Assembly (NCBI GenBank): GCA_018816885.1 | Contig: JAHIUS010000045.1 | Coordinates: forward strand, 1-54,979 | Reading direction: 5' to 3' | Length of the DNA: 54,979 nucleotides | DNA from: Patescibacteria group bacterium | GTDB taxonomy: Bacteria > Patescibacteriota > Gracilibacteria > UBA1369 > UBA12470 | In this document: piece by piece, positions 8,106 to 16,448 of the stretch | Layout of the letters: each line of letters starts with the position of its first letter | Numbering within the stretch: the first letter of the stretch is position 1 | Notes under the pieces: model-generated | What the model saw: only the letters and a program-made list of their open reading frames with translations | The model's database searches: none | What the model was told of the DNA's origin: nothing | Translations under genes and position numbers: made by a program

Positions 8106-9218
8106 ATGAAAATCACCCTAATCACACCCATCTTTCCACCCGTAATCGGAGGCCCGGCGAGTTATACCTGGGAGGTTTCGCACAGACTGAATAAGGAGCA
8201 TGAGGTTACCGTTCTTGCCTTTGGGGATGGCGGGCGGCATAGCGATGAGGTTCCTGTCGAACTTGTGCGTGTTTATGATGGATTTTTTCGTGAATTGCCC
8301 TTCATCGGATCGATTGTGAGGCAGGCGAATATGGCTGCCAAAGTCTTTTATTACGGGTTTATTTCCGATTTTCTTTATATTCAAGGGCCGCTTGTTGTCG
8401 GCTATACCGCGAGTCTTGTTGGGCGACTTCTCAGGAAGCCGATGCTTATGAAGTATGTGGGTGATATTGCGTGGGAGACCGCGCACCGCAAGAAGAAGAC
8501 TCTCAAGAATCTTGATGAGTTTCTTGCTGATGGTGATGGTGGTATTTTGCGCAGGCTGCAGAGGAAAGCTTTCCGTCGGGCGCATAATCTTATTGTTCCT
8601 TCTCAATATCTGCGTGATGTTCTTGTGACCTATTACAAGATGCCGAGCGATAAGGTTCATGTTGTTTATAATGCTGTTGAAGTTCCGGATCTTGAGAAAA
8701 AGGTAGATGAAAATGTCTTTGTGACCGTTGGGCGGCTTGTTCCGCATAAGAATATTGCGGGAATTATCGAGGCGATGGCTCTTCTTCCTAAAAAATATGA
8801 ACTCCGTGTTGTCGGGTCCGGACCTGAGCATAATGATTTGAGAGAGCTTGCGGATAAGCTTGATGTGAAAGTCAACTTTTTGGGGCCTCAGCCGCGAGAT
8901 AAAACTTTGCAGGAGGTTGCGAATGGCCGGCTTTTTATTTTGAACTCGAATTATGAGGGGCTCCCGCATGCGGTTGTTGAGGCTATGCTTCTTAAGACTC
9001 CCGTTATTGCGACAGATATTCTTGGAACAACCGAGGTTGCGACTGATGAGACCGCTGTTCTTTCCGAGCCGAATAACCCCGAGGATCTTGCTGCCAAGAT
9101 TGAGGAGGCTTTAAAGACCGATAAGACTCAGGTTGCTTATGATTTTGTTTCTAAAAGATTTAATTGGGATCAGCATCTTGAAGGATTGAATCAGCTCTTT
9201 TCTAAGACGAAAAAGTAA
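8106..9218 (+). CDS. GT4 family glycosyltransferase
   Basis: 370 aa GT-B enzyme. The N-terminal domain opens with ITLITPIFPPVIGGPASYTWEVSHRL. The C-terminal domain has VVYNAVEVPDL, VFVTVGRLVPHKNIAGIIEAM, LRVVGSGPEHNDL and the donor-site region NSNYEGLPHAVVEAMLLKTPVIATD. This subgroup often covers mannosyl- and glucosyltransferases, but the donor cannot be named. It is divergent from the kinase gene. Its last 28 nt overlap the 3' end of the convergent methyltransferase, so there is no room for a conventional terminator. Confidence 0.86.
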   Translation: MKITLITPIFPPVIGGPASYTWEVSHRLNKEHEVTVLAFGDGGRHSDEVPVELVRVYDGFFRELPFIGSIVRQANMAAKVFYYGFISDFLYIQGPLVVGYTASLVGRLLRKPMLMKYVGDIAWETAHRKKKTLKNLDEFLADGDGGILRRLQRKAFRRAHNLIVPSQYLRDVLVTYYKMPSDKVHVVYNAVEVPDLEKKVDENVFVTVGRLVPHKNIAGIIEAMALLPKKYELRVVGSGPEHNDLRELADKLDVKVNFLGPQPRDKTLQEVANGRLFILNSNYEGLPHAVVEAMLLKTPVIATDILGTTEVATDETAVLSEPNNPEDLAAKIEEALKTDKTQVAYDFVSKRFNWDQHLEGLNQLFSKTKK

Positions 9219-9814
9219 TGGTACGGGAACATTTCCGGTGTGAACTCTTCTTTTATTGAAAAGCCTGTTTTTTTGAGGATTTTGCGGATTTTCTTTCTGG
9301 AAAACCCTTTTTTACCCATTTCCCAGTAGTGTTCGCCATTGAATTTATGCTTCAGAAATGAAAGTTCGCAGATCCGCCACATGAAGTACCAAGGTTTCAA
9401 GAACGGAATACATTTGCATTTCCAATAGATATTGAGGGTGATGTACGGAATTGAGATTATTACGGTTTTGCTTGATGCTTTGTGAAGTTGCGACATAGCT
9501 TTTTCGAAGTCTTCGAAAGGTAGATGCTCGAGGACCTGGAAAGCTGTGACCAGATCGAACTCCCCTTCTCGGAAAGGAAGATCTCGTATATCGGCGACAT
9601 GGTCAGGCTGCAAATCTGCATCGAAATCGCAAGTTTCGATGTTGAATCCGTTATTTTTGAGATAGTTTGCGACTGTTCCACTTCCGATCCCGATTTCCAA
9701 AATAGTCCCGGGGGTTTCTTCGGAGATCGCTTTTATCTGATGATAGTAGGATATGAACCTCCCCGGGCTTTCGTAACTGCCTTTGTAGTGAGTTTTATCG
9801 ACCTGCTTTTTCAT
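9191..9814 (-). CDS. Class I SAM-dependent methyltransferase
   Basis: 207 aa. It has a Rossmann-type methyltransferase core with GTILEIGIGSGTVANYL (motif I, about 36-52), CDFDADLQPDHVADIRDLPF (motifs II and III region), and FDLVTAFQVLEHLPFEDFEKAM (about 85-106, motif IV), as in Methyltransf_11 proteins. Such enzymes beside GtrA and glycosyltransferases usually methylate a lipid-linked glycan or quinone-like molecule; the substrate is unknown. It is the last gene of a three-gene minus-strand unit and overlaps GtrA by 20 nt. Confidence 0.8.
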   Translation of the reverse strand: MKKQVDKTHYKGSYESPGRFISYYHQIKAISEETPGTILEIGIGSGTVANYLKNNGFNIETCDFDADLQPDHVADIRDLPFREGEFDLVTAFQVLEHLPFEDFEKAMSQLHKASSKTVIISIPYITLNIYWKCKCIPFLKPWYFMWRICELSFLKHKFNGEHYWEMGKKGFSRKKIRKILKKTGFSIKEEFTPEMFPYHYFFVLEKS

Positions 9815-10217
9815 CCCGATCGAAGATTAAAAATTTAGTGGCAAAAAAGTTCCAGATAAGAACTATACCGATTACGATAAACTTGGCGATCATGTCGTAA
9901 AGACCGAATTTGCTGACGAATATGTAAAGCAACCCCGCGGAAAGACCCATTCCTACTAAGTAAACGGTCGTGTACTTGGTGAATTGAGCTCCGATTTGCT
10001 TATTCTTACTGCGGAAGGTGAACTTACGATTAAGAGCGTAGCTGTTGATAAGCGCGATGATGTAGGCGATCACATCGGATGCGACATAATAAATCAAGAA
10101 ATATCTCGTACAGATCGTATAAGTTGTGATGTTTACAACCATGCTTATTGTTCCGACAACGCAGAATTTGATGAATTGGCGGTAGTTCCTTGGAAGGCGT
10201 TTTAGTTTTTGTATCAT
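9795..10217 (-). CDS. GtrA family membrane protein (polyprenyl-linked sugar flippase)
   Basis: 140 aa with four predicted membrane helices in the usual GtrA pattern: FIKFCVVGTISMVVNITTY, VIAYIIALINSYALNRKFTF, a third hydrophobic stretch about 84-104, and one near 112-133 ending FFATKFLIF. GtrA/DPMS family proteins help move or anchor polyprenyl-phosphate-linked sugars for GT-C transferases. This fits the adjacent GT-C-like gene, with which it shares an ATGA stop/start overlap. Confidence 0.88.
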   Translation of the reverse strand: MIQKLKRLPRNYRQFIKFCVVGTISMVVNITTYTICTRYFLIYYVASDVIAYIIALINSYALNRKFTFRSKNKQIGAQFTKYTTVYLVGMGLSAGLLYIFVSKFGLYDMIAKFIVIGIVLIWNFFATKFLIFDRDEKAGR

Positions 10218-11686
10218 TTTTTGTAAATTGCAACCGTGCCTTGATCCCAGATCATGCCTCTTTTTTCAAGCATAATTTGTTCCGAATTTGTCAAAGCCGA
10301 GATATCCTGAACCAGAATATATGGAGCCTCTAAAGCTTTTTCGTCCACTTCGAAGCTTAAGTTGTTTTTGTTTCCGTCGCCATAGGCCAATATCCATTCG
10401 TATGACCGAAACGATGACCACGTATTCACATTATTGATAAGCCAAAACTCTTCTCCCGTTTCTTTCAAATATTCCGCCGCGGCCAGCTCATCTTCCGTTA
10501 TTGCAGGTTCGATTTTGTACATCAGTGCTCCTGTTTTGGCCGTCTGCCAAGTCATACTTAATATCAGCAATGTTATTAGGAGTTTCTTTGATTTTGGATG
10601 GGTTTTTATAAAATCAAATACAAAATAAACTGCGAGCAAACCAAGTATTATGAAATGAAATGCTTGATACCGATATACGAATAAACTCAGCCATATCTCA
10701 TCCGGGACAAGAAATTTGGTAAGACAAATCATTACGTAAGAAGGAATCGCAATGCCCAAAAGACCCCAATTCTGTTTATAAAAAGCGTATATTACCCCGA
10801 GAACAGCAAGAACGATTAAAATCGGCCCATCGGAAATTATTCCCCAATGCCAGAACTCCGGAACTTTATTCATCTGCATTAAATAATCGATCCACTCCGT
10901 AACCCATTTCGTCCTTGCCCCCGCCAAAGCAAAAGGCACAAATGTTGCAAAAAATACAATTATCGATATCGCAAGTGTTCTATTCCCCACTTTCAGCCAG
11001 TTTTTATCCGGATCTCCGAATTTCAATTTTATCTCCGGCAGTTTGATTTTTGTATTTTTAAAAACTTTCACCCCAAACCACATTCCAGACATCAAAAATA
11101 CGGTAAATAAATAGTGAACGGTATGACTTCCCGCCGCAAAAAATAAAAAGAGCACCATCAAGCCGAAGTCCCGATTGCGATTTTTTTCCAAAAAGTTCCA
11201 AAAATAATAAATCGCCGGAACGCTAAACAACATCGCAAAAACATTCGCCCAATTTCCGCCCCACAAAAGATAGTAAAACCTGAAATTCAAGATACCGAAA
11301 AGTGTCACCAAAAGCGCCGCTTTTTTGGGAACAAATTTACTTGCTAAAAGATACAAATACAGGTTGGAAAACACAAAAAGCAACCCTATAGCACCTCCGT
11401 TAAATGCTACTTTTTCTCCAAAAAATTTTATAAAAGCAGCGAGATACAGCGTCGGCACAGGCAGAAACTCATTGATATATACACCCTCTTCCCACTTCAC
11501 CGACAAATAGTCCGGGATCTCCGCAAAAAAATCACCCGTCTCCGCAAATGTCTCCGCAATCCCATAATAAGTCAGTCCATCGGTCTGGGTAATCGGCAAA
11601 CTCATAAACAGAGTCGGGTAAAAAACTATTGCCAGGTTAAGCGTAAGGACTATTAGTATCCATTTGTTTTTCTTGAAGAAGTTCAA
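10214..11686 (-). CDS. Polytopic membrane protein, probable GT-C glycosyltransferase
   Basis: 490 aa with about ten to twelve hydrophobic segments. An N-terminal helix (about 11-30) is followed by a first outer loop holding TQTDGLTYYG, with an aspartate where GT-C enzymes place their catalytic acid. The C-terminal soluble part (from about 395) contains WLINNVNTWSSFRSYEWILAYGDG, reminiscent of the periplasmic domain of GT-C enzymes. The partner GtrA gene downstream supports use of a polyprenyl-phosphate sugar. No exact family can be claimed. The start is TTG; no in-frame ATG is near. A promoter TTTCCG-17-TAAAAT lies about 29 nt upstream. Confidence 0.65.
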   Translation of the reverse strand: MNFFKKNKWILIVLTLNLAIVFYPTLFMSLPITQTDGLTYYGIAETFAETGDFFAEIPDYLSVKWEEGVYINEFLPVPTLYLAAFIKFFGEKVAFNGGAIGLLFVFSNLYLYLLASKFVPKKAALLVTLFGILNFRFYYLLWGGNWANVFAMLFSVPAIYYFWNFLEKNRNRDFGLMVLFLFFAAGSHTVHYLFTVFLMSGMWFGVKVFKNTKIKLPEIKLKFGDPDKNWLKVGNRTLAISIIVFFATFVPFALAGARTKWVTEWIDYLMQMNKVPEFWHWGIISDGPILIVLAVLGVIYAFYKQNWGLLGIAIPSYVMICLTKFLVPDEIWLSLFVYRYQAFHFIILGLLAVYFVFDFIKTHPKSKKLLITLLILSMTWQTAKTGALMYKIEPAITEDELAAAEYLKETGEEFWLINNVNTWSSFRSYEWILAYGDGNKNNLSFEVDEKALEAPYILVQDISALTNSEQIMLEKRGMIWDQGTVAIYKK

Positions 11687-11714
11687 AATGGTGGGTTTTA
11701 AATAAGCGATAGGT

Positions 11715-11743
11715 ATTTTAACGGAAAACCCAGAAATCGGAAA
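11715..11743 (-). promoter_or_regulatory. Promoter for the GT-C/GtrA/methyltransferase unit
   Basis: On the minus strand TTTCCG (11738-11743), a 17 bp spacer and TAAAAT (11715-11720) predict a start about 22 nt before the TTG start. The -35 is weak, and its TTCC core recurs at 29486 and 31390. Confidence 0.45.
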
Positions 11744-11760
11744 TGGCTTGTGGTTTGTTT

Positions 11761-11798
11761 GTGGTTTTTATTGCAATTATTTGCTATCATCCACACAC
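11761..11798 (+). repeat. Repeated promoter-like module, copy 1 (upstream of uxs)
   Basis: A 38 bp segment matches 33 of 38 positions of 13493-13530. The two share GTGGTTTTTATT, an extended -10 TGnTATCAT (here TGC at 11782-11784 and TATCAT at 11785-11790) and CCACACAC. Just upstream, copy 1 has a short internal duplication of TGGTTTGTTTG that copy 2 lacks. Each copy is followed, 25-46 nt later, by a gene starting ATGCCAAACAAA. A second TATAAG at 11827-11832 could drive an almost leaderless uxs mRNA. Confidence 0.7.
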
Positions 11799-11843
11799 GA
11801 TTGGCCACCAACCAACAGCTACACACTATAAGCCACACGCCAC

Positions 11844-12788
11844 ATGCCAAACAAAGCCATCGTAACGGGGGGAGCAGGATTTATCGGAAGTCACTTGTGC
11901 GAGCGGCTGCTTGGCAGCGGCTACGAAGTGATTTGTATCGATAATTTTATTACCGGGGATCGCTCTAATATCGAGGAGTTTTTGGATAATGAGAATTTTC
12001 GGCTGATTGAGCATGATATTACGCAGCCTCTCATTCCCGAGGGGCTGGATTTTCACGGTGTTAAGGAGATTTACAACCTTGCTTGCCCGGCATCTCCCGT
12101 CGATTACCAAAATATTCCTCTTGAGACTCTTTGGGTTAGCGCAGCGGGGACCAAAAATATGTTAGACCTCGCGGTAGAATTGAAGGCTAAGTTTCTTCAC
12201 ACTTCAACTTCCGAGGTTTACGGAGATCCGCTCGAGCATCCGCAAAGAGAGAGTTACTGGGGAAATGTTAACTGTATGGGGCCCAGGAGCTGCTATGATG
12301 AAGGAAAGCGATTCGGAGAGAGTTTGATTTCCAATTATGCTCATAAATATGGAGTTTCCACTAAAATTATTCGGATTTTCAACACTTACGGGCCTAAGAT
12401 GAGAGCAAATGATGGTCGCGTTATTCCTAACTTCATTACTCAAGCGCTTGAAGGCAAGCCTATTACTGTTTACGGTGACGGATATCAAACTCGTTCTTTC
12501 TGTTATGTTTCCGATATGGTCGATGGGATTACAGCTATGATTGGTCGAGAGCGTTTTGCCGGCCCTGTGAATTTGGGGAATCCCGAGGAGTATTCGATTA
12601 AGGCTTTGGCCGAGAAAATCGTTGAATTAACAGGTTCGAAAAGCAAAGTTTCCTATAAAGATTTACCGCAAGATGATCCCAAGGTTAGGAGGCCGGACAT
12701 CAGCTTGGCAAAGGAAAAACTCGGATTCAGCCCCAAGGTTGGGTTTGAGGAAGGGCTCAAGAAAACTATTGAGTGGTTTTCCAGCTGA
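11844..12788 (+). CDS. uxs: UDP-glucuronate decarboxylase (UDP-xylose synthase)
   Basis: 314 aa extended SDR. It shows GGAGFIG (9-15), the UXS-specific YNLACPASPVDYQ (77-89), TSTSEVYGDPLEHPQ (120-134), SYWGNVN and the catalytic SCYDEGKR with Tyr151 and Lys155. These features separate it clearly from GalE and from dTDP-glucose dehydratases. It oxidises and decarboxylates UDP-glucuronate to UDP-xylose using bound NAD. Its substrate can be supplied by the UDP-glucose dehydrogenase gene at 48.2-49.5 kb, so UDP-xylose is a likely donor for local glycosyltransferases. Confidence 0.95.
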   Translation: MPNKAIVTGGAGFIGSHLCERLLGSGYEVICIDNFITGDRSNIEEFLDNENFRLIEHDITQPLIPEGLDFHGVKEIYNLACPASPVDYQNIPLETLWVSAAGTKNMLDLAVELKAKFLHTSTSEVYGDPLEHPQRESYWGNVNCMGPRSCYDEGKRFGESLISNYAHKYGVSTKIIRIFNTYGPKMRANDGRVIPNFITQALEGKPITVYGDGYQTRSFCYVSDMVDGITAMIGRERFAGPVNLGNPEEYSIKALAEKIVELTGSKSKVSYKDLPQDDPKVRRPDISLAKEKLGFSPKVGFEEGLKKTIEWFSS

Positions 12789-12799
12789 TGGATAATGGC

Positions 12800-13459
12800 T
12801 TATAGTTTAGTGATTAGTGGGTTTTCAAAGTTACTGTTGTCGATAATAATATCGGCTTTTTCTTTTGGATTTGCATCTTTAAAGTAAATTTTTTGCCCGG
12901 GCACATATCTTTGCTCATATTTTTCAAATATTTCATGCTCTTCACCTAAATAATACCCGTCTCTTTTAGATGCACGTTTAACGGTGATTTTGAAATCTAC
13001 GTCAACGAATATTTTCAGATCCCAATAATCAACCAATTCTGGTCTCAATAAGAAGACACCATCCATTAACAGTATGGAGCTTTCTTCAGCTTCGAGAACA
13101 GGCGAATCTACTTTTGAGTTTTTTATAAAATCAAAAACTGCTGTCTTGTATTGCAAATTCCCATTTGGACCAAGCGGCTTCAAGACAGCATTAATAAATG
13201 CCTCATAATCTGTTGTATCCATATAATAACCTACAGGGGAATTACGTCCTTTTTGGTATCGAATTTCTTTGGGATTGTGAAAACCATCAATAGAAACTCT
13301 TATAACCGGCCTGTGTTTTTGCAACTCAATCGCCAGCGAATCTGCCAGCGTTGTTTTCCCGGAAGCATCAACACCATCGATGCAAACTCGAACTGGATGA
13401 TCTCTTTTTGCATTTAAGATGTTTTTTGTCAGAATTTTTAAAAGCTCTTCTTGTTTCAT
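12800..13459 (-). CDS. Uridine kinase / phosphoribulokinase-like P-loop kinase
   Basis: 219 aa. The Walker A motif GVDASGKTT is at 29-37. The family signature RVSIDGFHNPKEIRY follows, then a Walker-B-like SSILLMDGVFLLRPEL and an arginine-rich lid region VKRASKRDGYYLGEEHEIFEKYEQRYVPGQ. Members phosphorylate nucleosides or small metabolites; the substrate here is uncertain. It is a single gene on the minus strand, lying between uxs (11 nt away, convergent) and the next GT4 operon (divergent). It does not look tied to glycan synthesis. Confidence 0.8.
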   Translation of the reverse strand: MKQEELLKILTKNILNAKRDHPVRVCIDGVDASGKTTLADSLAIELQKHRPVIRVSIDGFHNPKEIRYQKGRNSPVGYYMDTTDYEAFINAVLKPLGPNGNLQYKTAVFDFIKNSKVDSPVLEAEESSILLMDGVFLLRPELVDYWDLKIFVDVDFKITVKRASKRDGYYLGEEHEIFEKYEQRYVPGQKIYFKDANPKEKADIIIDNSNFENPLITKL

Positions 13460-13492
13460 AAACAGATGTCAAAAGCTTCCCTATTATGGCTT

Positions 13493-13530
13493 GTGGTTTT
13501 TATTACGACTTTTTGTTATCATCCACACAC
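13493..13530 (+). repeat. Repeated promoter-like module, copy 2 (upstream of GT4 operon)
   Basis: This is the second copy of the module at 11761-11798. It carries TGT plus TATCAT (13514-13522), which places a start near 13529 and about 26 nt ahead of the ATG at 13555. A TATATA at 13538-13543 could give a shorter leader. It probably drives the GT4/antitoxin/Fic/GT4/GT4 unit. Confidence 0.7.
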
Positions 13531-13554
13531 CATACGCTATATACCATACTTCAT

Positions 13555-14688
13555 ATGCCAAACAAAAAACATATTTTGATGCTCACCGGGGATAGCGGAA
13601 TTGCTGCGGGCAAGCAGAATGTTTTTTTTGAGATGCTTAGGGGATTTTCTAAGCATTGGGAGCGGGTTTCCGTTATTTGCCCCAGTAATGGCGTTGGCAA
13701 GGAGATAGTTATTCATAATAATGTTCATCTTTATCCTTCCGGGATGAGCCGACGACTGCATTTGGATTTTTTTAGGCATAAAGGTTTTGTTTTGCGGAAG
13801 GCGCGTGAGATTTTTGCGGAAAACCCTTTTGATATTATTTCTGCGCATGTGATTCCGCCACTGTTTGCAAATGCTTGTGCTGCGGCGAAGCTTTCTAGGG
13901 AGCTTAAGGTGCCTTATGTTGCCGAGCTCATGCATATTCCGGGCTATCCGAAGGCTGAGAATTTTTCCGAGAAGATTGAGAAGTTTGCTTTGGACCGTTT
14001 TTTGAAAAAAAATGGGAAGCAAATTCCACATATGCGACTGATTAATAAGCATGATACTCACGATTATGTTGTCGCGGCCGGTTTTCCCGAGGAGAAAATT
14101 CTTTATATTCCGGCGTTTTATTTGGATTTTGATCTTTTTAAACCTGACGGTGTCCGTAAAGATAAGCAGTTTGTTTTTGCCGGACGGCTTGAGAAAAACA
14201 AGGGGCTCGATCTGCTTCTGGATGCTGCGGACATGGTTGCGAAGGAGGAGCCTGACTTCAGGCTGAAGATTATCGGAGACGGTAGCATGAAAGATTTTGT
14301 TGAAAAAAGGACTTCTAAGAATATTGAACTTCTTGGCTGGCTGCCAACTCGCGATGATGTTGCGCGGGCTTATCAAGAGAGTACCGGAATAGTGATGACT
14401 TCTTATAACGAGGGCGGGCCGCGTGTGACGCTTGAGGCTATGGCTTGCGGGGCAATCTGCATTTCTACTCCTGTTGGAGTGATGCAGGATTTTGGACGAG
14501 ACCATGAGAATCTTCTGTTCACCGATTGGTCTGCGCGGGATATTGCGGAGAAGATCTTGTGGGCTATTCGAAATCGAGAAGCTGCTGCAAAAATTGCGGA
14601 GCAAGGTAAATCCGATGTTAAGCAGTTTGAGTATAATGCGGCTCTTAAGTTTTATGCTGAAAGATATTATGATATAATTGTGTCGTGA
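13555..14688 (+). CDS. GT4 family glycosyltransferase
   Basis: 377 aa. I use the ATG at 13555, not the longer open frame, because the repeated promoter lies between and homology starts at KKHILMLTGDSGIAAGKQNVF. The C-terminal GT-B domain shows FAGRLEKNKGLDLLLDAADMV, LKIIGDGSMKDFV and a donor-site block around SYNEGGPRVTLEAMACGAICISTPVG. It is the first gene of a unit that continues through the Fic module into two more glycosyltransferases. Its TGA stop overlaps the GTG start of the antitoxin gene. Confidence 0.85.
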   Translation: MPNKKHILMLTGDSGIAAGKQNVFFEMLRGFSKHWERVSVICPSNGVGKEIVIHNNVHLYPSGMSRRLHLDFFRHKGFVLRKAREIFAENPFDIISAHVIPPLFANACAAAKLSRELKVPYVAELMHIPGYPKAENFSEKIEKFALDRFLKKNGKQIPHMRLINKHDTHDYVVAAGFPEEKILYIPAFYLDFDLFKPDGVRKDKQFVFAGRLEKNKGLDLLLDAADMVAKEEPDFRLKIIGDGSMKDFVEKRTSKNIELLGWLPTRDDVARAYQESTGIVMTSYNEGGPRVTLEAMACGAICISTPVGVMQDFGRDHENLLFTDWSARDIAEKILWAIRNREAAAKIAEQGKSDVKQFEYNAALKFYAERYYDIIVS

Positions 14689-14828
14689 AAAATAAAGTTA
14701 CCAAACAAGCACTCCGAAAGGCTGTTTCTTCATCGTCTAAGATTGAAGGGATGAGTCTTTATAGGGCTAAAAGAAATAATTCCGCCATTAAACTATTAAA
14801 AAAACATGGTCGAGCCTTCTCGCTATGA
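14685..14828 (+). CDS. Small Fic antitoxin (VbhA-like inhibitory helix)
   Basis: 47 aa, basic, starting with GTG in a GTGA overlap with the upstream glycosyltransferase stop. Residues 15-24 read SSSSKIEGMS, which contains the S/T-x-x-x-E-G motif that defines the inhibitory helix of Fic AMP-transferases. In class I Fic systems this helix sits in a separate small antitoxin, and its glutamate blocks productive ATP binding. The ORF overlaps the Fic gene start by 23 nt, the usual antitoxin-first order. The homology is by motif and position only; there is no other recognisable domain. Confidence 0.75.
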   Translation: MKNKVTKQALRKAVSSSSKIEGMSLYRAKRNNSAIKLLKKHGRAFSL

Positions 14829-15402
14829 TATTGGCGGCGATGAAGGAGATATTTTAAAAAATAAACTCGGCATCACCGACCAAAAAACACTTGAAGATAC
14901 CGAAACTCTTCTTCTTGTTGATGCTTACGAGCTTTTTTTTGACAAGCTGGAAGGCGAGGAACTTGTATTTGATTTAGATTTGATATTCGAAATCCATGCG
15001 TTTTTCTTAGGACCTCTTTATTCGTGGGCTGGGAAAGTGCGAACTGTTGAAATTTCAAAAAATGGCGTACTTTTTGCATCTTCATTGCATATTAATCAAT
15101 CCCTTGAATTCTTTGATAAAATTTTAAAGAAAGAGTTGCCTAAGCCTAGTGAACCCAAGAAAGTTGTTGCTAAGAAACTTGCTATATTGCATTGTGAATT
15201 TAATGCTATTCACCCTTTTAGAGAGGGCAATGGTCGAACAATTCGTTTGTTTTTCGACTTAATTGCTGTTCATTGCGGCTTTAACATTATTGATTTTGGA
15301 GAAACAAAAAAGAATATTTATATTGCTGCTTGTATCGCAGGCATGAAACAAGATTATACCAAGATGGAACAATTGATTTATGAAATTTTAAAAAAGAAAT
15401 GA
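14806..15402 (+). CDS. fic: Fic/DOC family AMP-transferase (toxin of a Fic TA module)
   Basis: 198 aa. The catalytic loop HPFREGNGRT is at 136-145, matching HxFx(D/E)GNGRxxR with all key residues present: His136 as base, Glu140 for metal, and Asn142, Arg144 and Arg147 for phosphates. YSWAGKVRTVEISKNG (72-87) is the target-binding flap of this family. No N- or C-terminal inhibitory helix is seen in the protein itself, consistent with control by the small upstream protein. Fic enzymes of this kind AMPylate targets such as gyrase and topoisomerase IV. It ends in an ATGA overlap with the next glycosyltransferase, so it is locked into a glycan operon. Confidence 0.9.
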   Translation: MVEPSRYDIGGDEGDILKNKLGITDQKTLEDTETLLLVDAYELFFDKLEGEELVFDLDLIFEIHAFFLGPLYSWAGKVRTVEISKNGVLFASSLHINQSLEFFDKILKKELPKPSEPKKVVAKKLAILHCEFNAIHPFREGNGRTIRLFFDLIAVHCGFNIIDFGETKKNIYIAACIAGMKQDYTKMEQLIYEILKKK

Positions 15403-16448
15403 CCAGAAATCCTAAAAAACTTGTCTTTGTCCTTCCGGAATATGACACTCAAACTTCCACTCATTACGGGTATCTTGTTGATTTGCTTGAGGATGTTGCG
15501 GAGGAGCTCGATGTTATGGTTTTTATTGAGTACGGAAAGAGCAAGCCTAAGTTTAAAAATATTCAGAATTATTATGTCCAAAAGTGGCAAGTTAAGGGTC
15601 TCAATTTGATCGAGAGGTTTTTTGTGTTTTTTTGGTTTAGATTAAAAGGTTATCGAAGGTTTTATGTTCATTATTCTTATTTCAGTGCGATTCTTGCCGG
15701 GATTGTTTGTCGGCTGACCGGAGGAAAGAGTTTCGTTTGGTACTGCGAGCAGAAGAATCTTTATACAGGTGGTGTCTGGCCTTTTAAATTGGCGATTCGC
15801 TTGATTCAAAATATCGTGACTTGTACGGATTTGATGGCCGGTTACTATCATGAATTTTTTAAGATTCCAAAGAAAAAACTCAAGGTTATGCATAACTGGG
15901 TCGATGTTTCTGAGTTTGCCGGAGCGCGCGATGATAAGCGGATTGTACTTTTCGTTCATTGGCTTTCTCCGAGAAAAGGGTCGCAATATTTGCCGGAGAT
16001 TATCGAGAAGACGCTTGCCAAGACAGATTGCGAGTTTTGGATTGTTGGGGATGGTCCGGATTTCGAGGAGCTCAAATCTCTTGAGGAAACCGGCAAGGTT
16101 AAGATGCTTGGGGCTGTGCCGAATAATGAAATCCTCTCCTTTTACAAGAAGGCTTCCGTCTTCATCATGCCTTCGCGCGAGGAGGAATTCGGCCGCGTTC
16201 TTATCGAGGCGATGGCTGCGGGAGTTCCGATTGTTACGATGGAAACTTTGGGCGCGAAAGCTGTTTTGAATAACAGTCAAAAGGACTTTATGGTTAAGCA
16301 AGGTGATTTGGATGCTTTTTCGGATAAAATTGCTTTGCTGCTTGACGATAATGAGTTGCAGAAAAAGATGCGCGAGGTTGGTTTGGATCGTGCGAAACAT
16401 TTTGACAAGAAACTTTCTACAAAAAAATTCTTAGAAATAGTCTCATGA
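15399..16448 (+). CDS. GT4 family glycosyltransferase
   Basis: 349 aa GT-B protein. Residues 1-160 form the acceptor domain, and KVMHNWVDVSEF near 164 marks the domain linker. RIVLFVHWLSPRKGSQYL, FWIVGDGPDFEEL and SREEEFGRVLIEAMAAGVPIVTM form the donor-binding domain, with two glutamates of the EX7E motif. It is translationally coupled at both ends (ATGA overlaps with fic and with the next GT4). Sugar specificity is unknown. Confidence 0.86.
   Translation: MTRNPKKLVFVLPEYDTQTSTHYGYLVDLLEDVAEELDVMVFIEYGKSKPKFKNIQNYYVQKWQVKGLNLIERFFVFFWFRLKGYRRFYVHYSYFSAILAGIVCRLTGGKSFVWYCEQKNLYTGGVWPFKLAIRLIQNIVTCTDLMAGYYHEFFKIPKKKLKVMHNWVDVSEFAGARDDKRIVLFVHWLSPRKGSQYLPEIIEKTLAKTDCEFWIVGDGPDFEELKSLEETGKVKMLGAVPNNEILSFYKKASVFIMPSREEEFGRVLIEAMAAGVPIVTMETLGAKAVLNNSQKDFMVKQGDLDAFSDKIALLLDDNELQKKMREVGLDRAKHFDKKLSTKKFLEIVS

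Noticed and set aside
13486..13554. N-terminal extension of the GT4 gene at 13555
   Set aside because: The extra 23 codons cover a repeated promoter module with a -10 box, and conserved sequence starts at the ATG at 13555.
13537..14604. 355-codon frame antisense to the GT4 gene
   Set aside because: Mirror of a confident GT4 gene with no independent motif.
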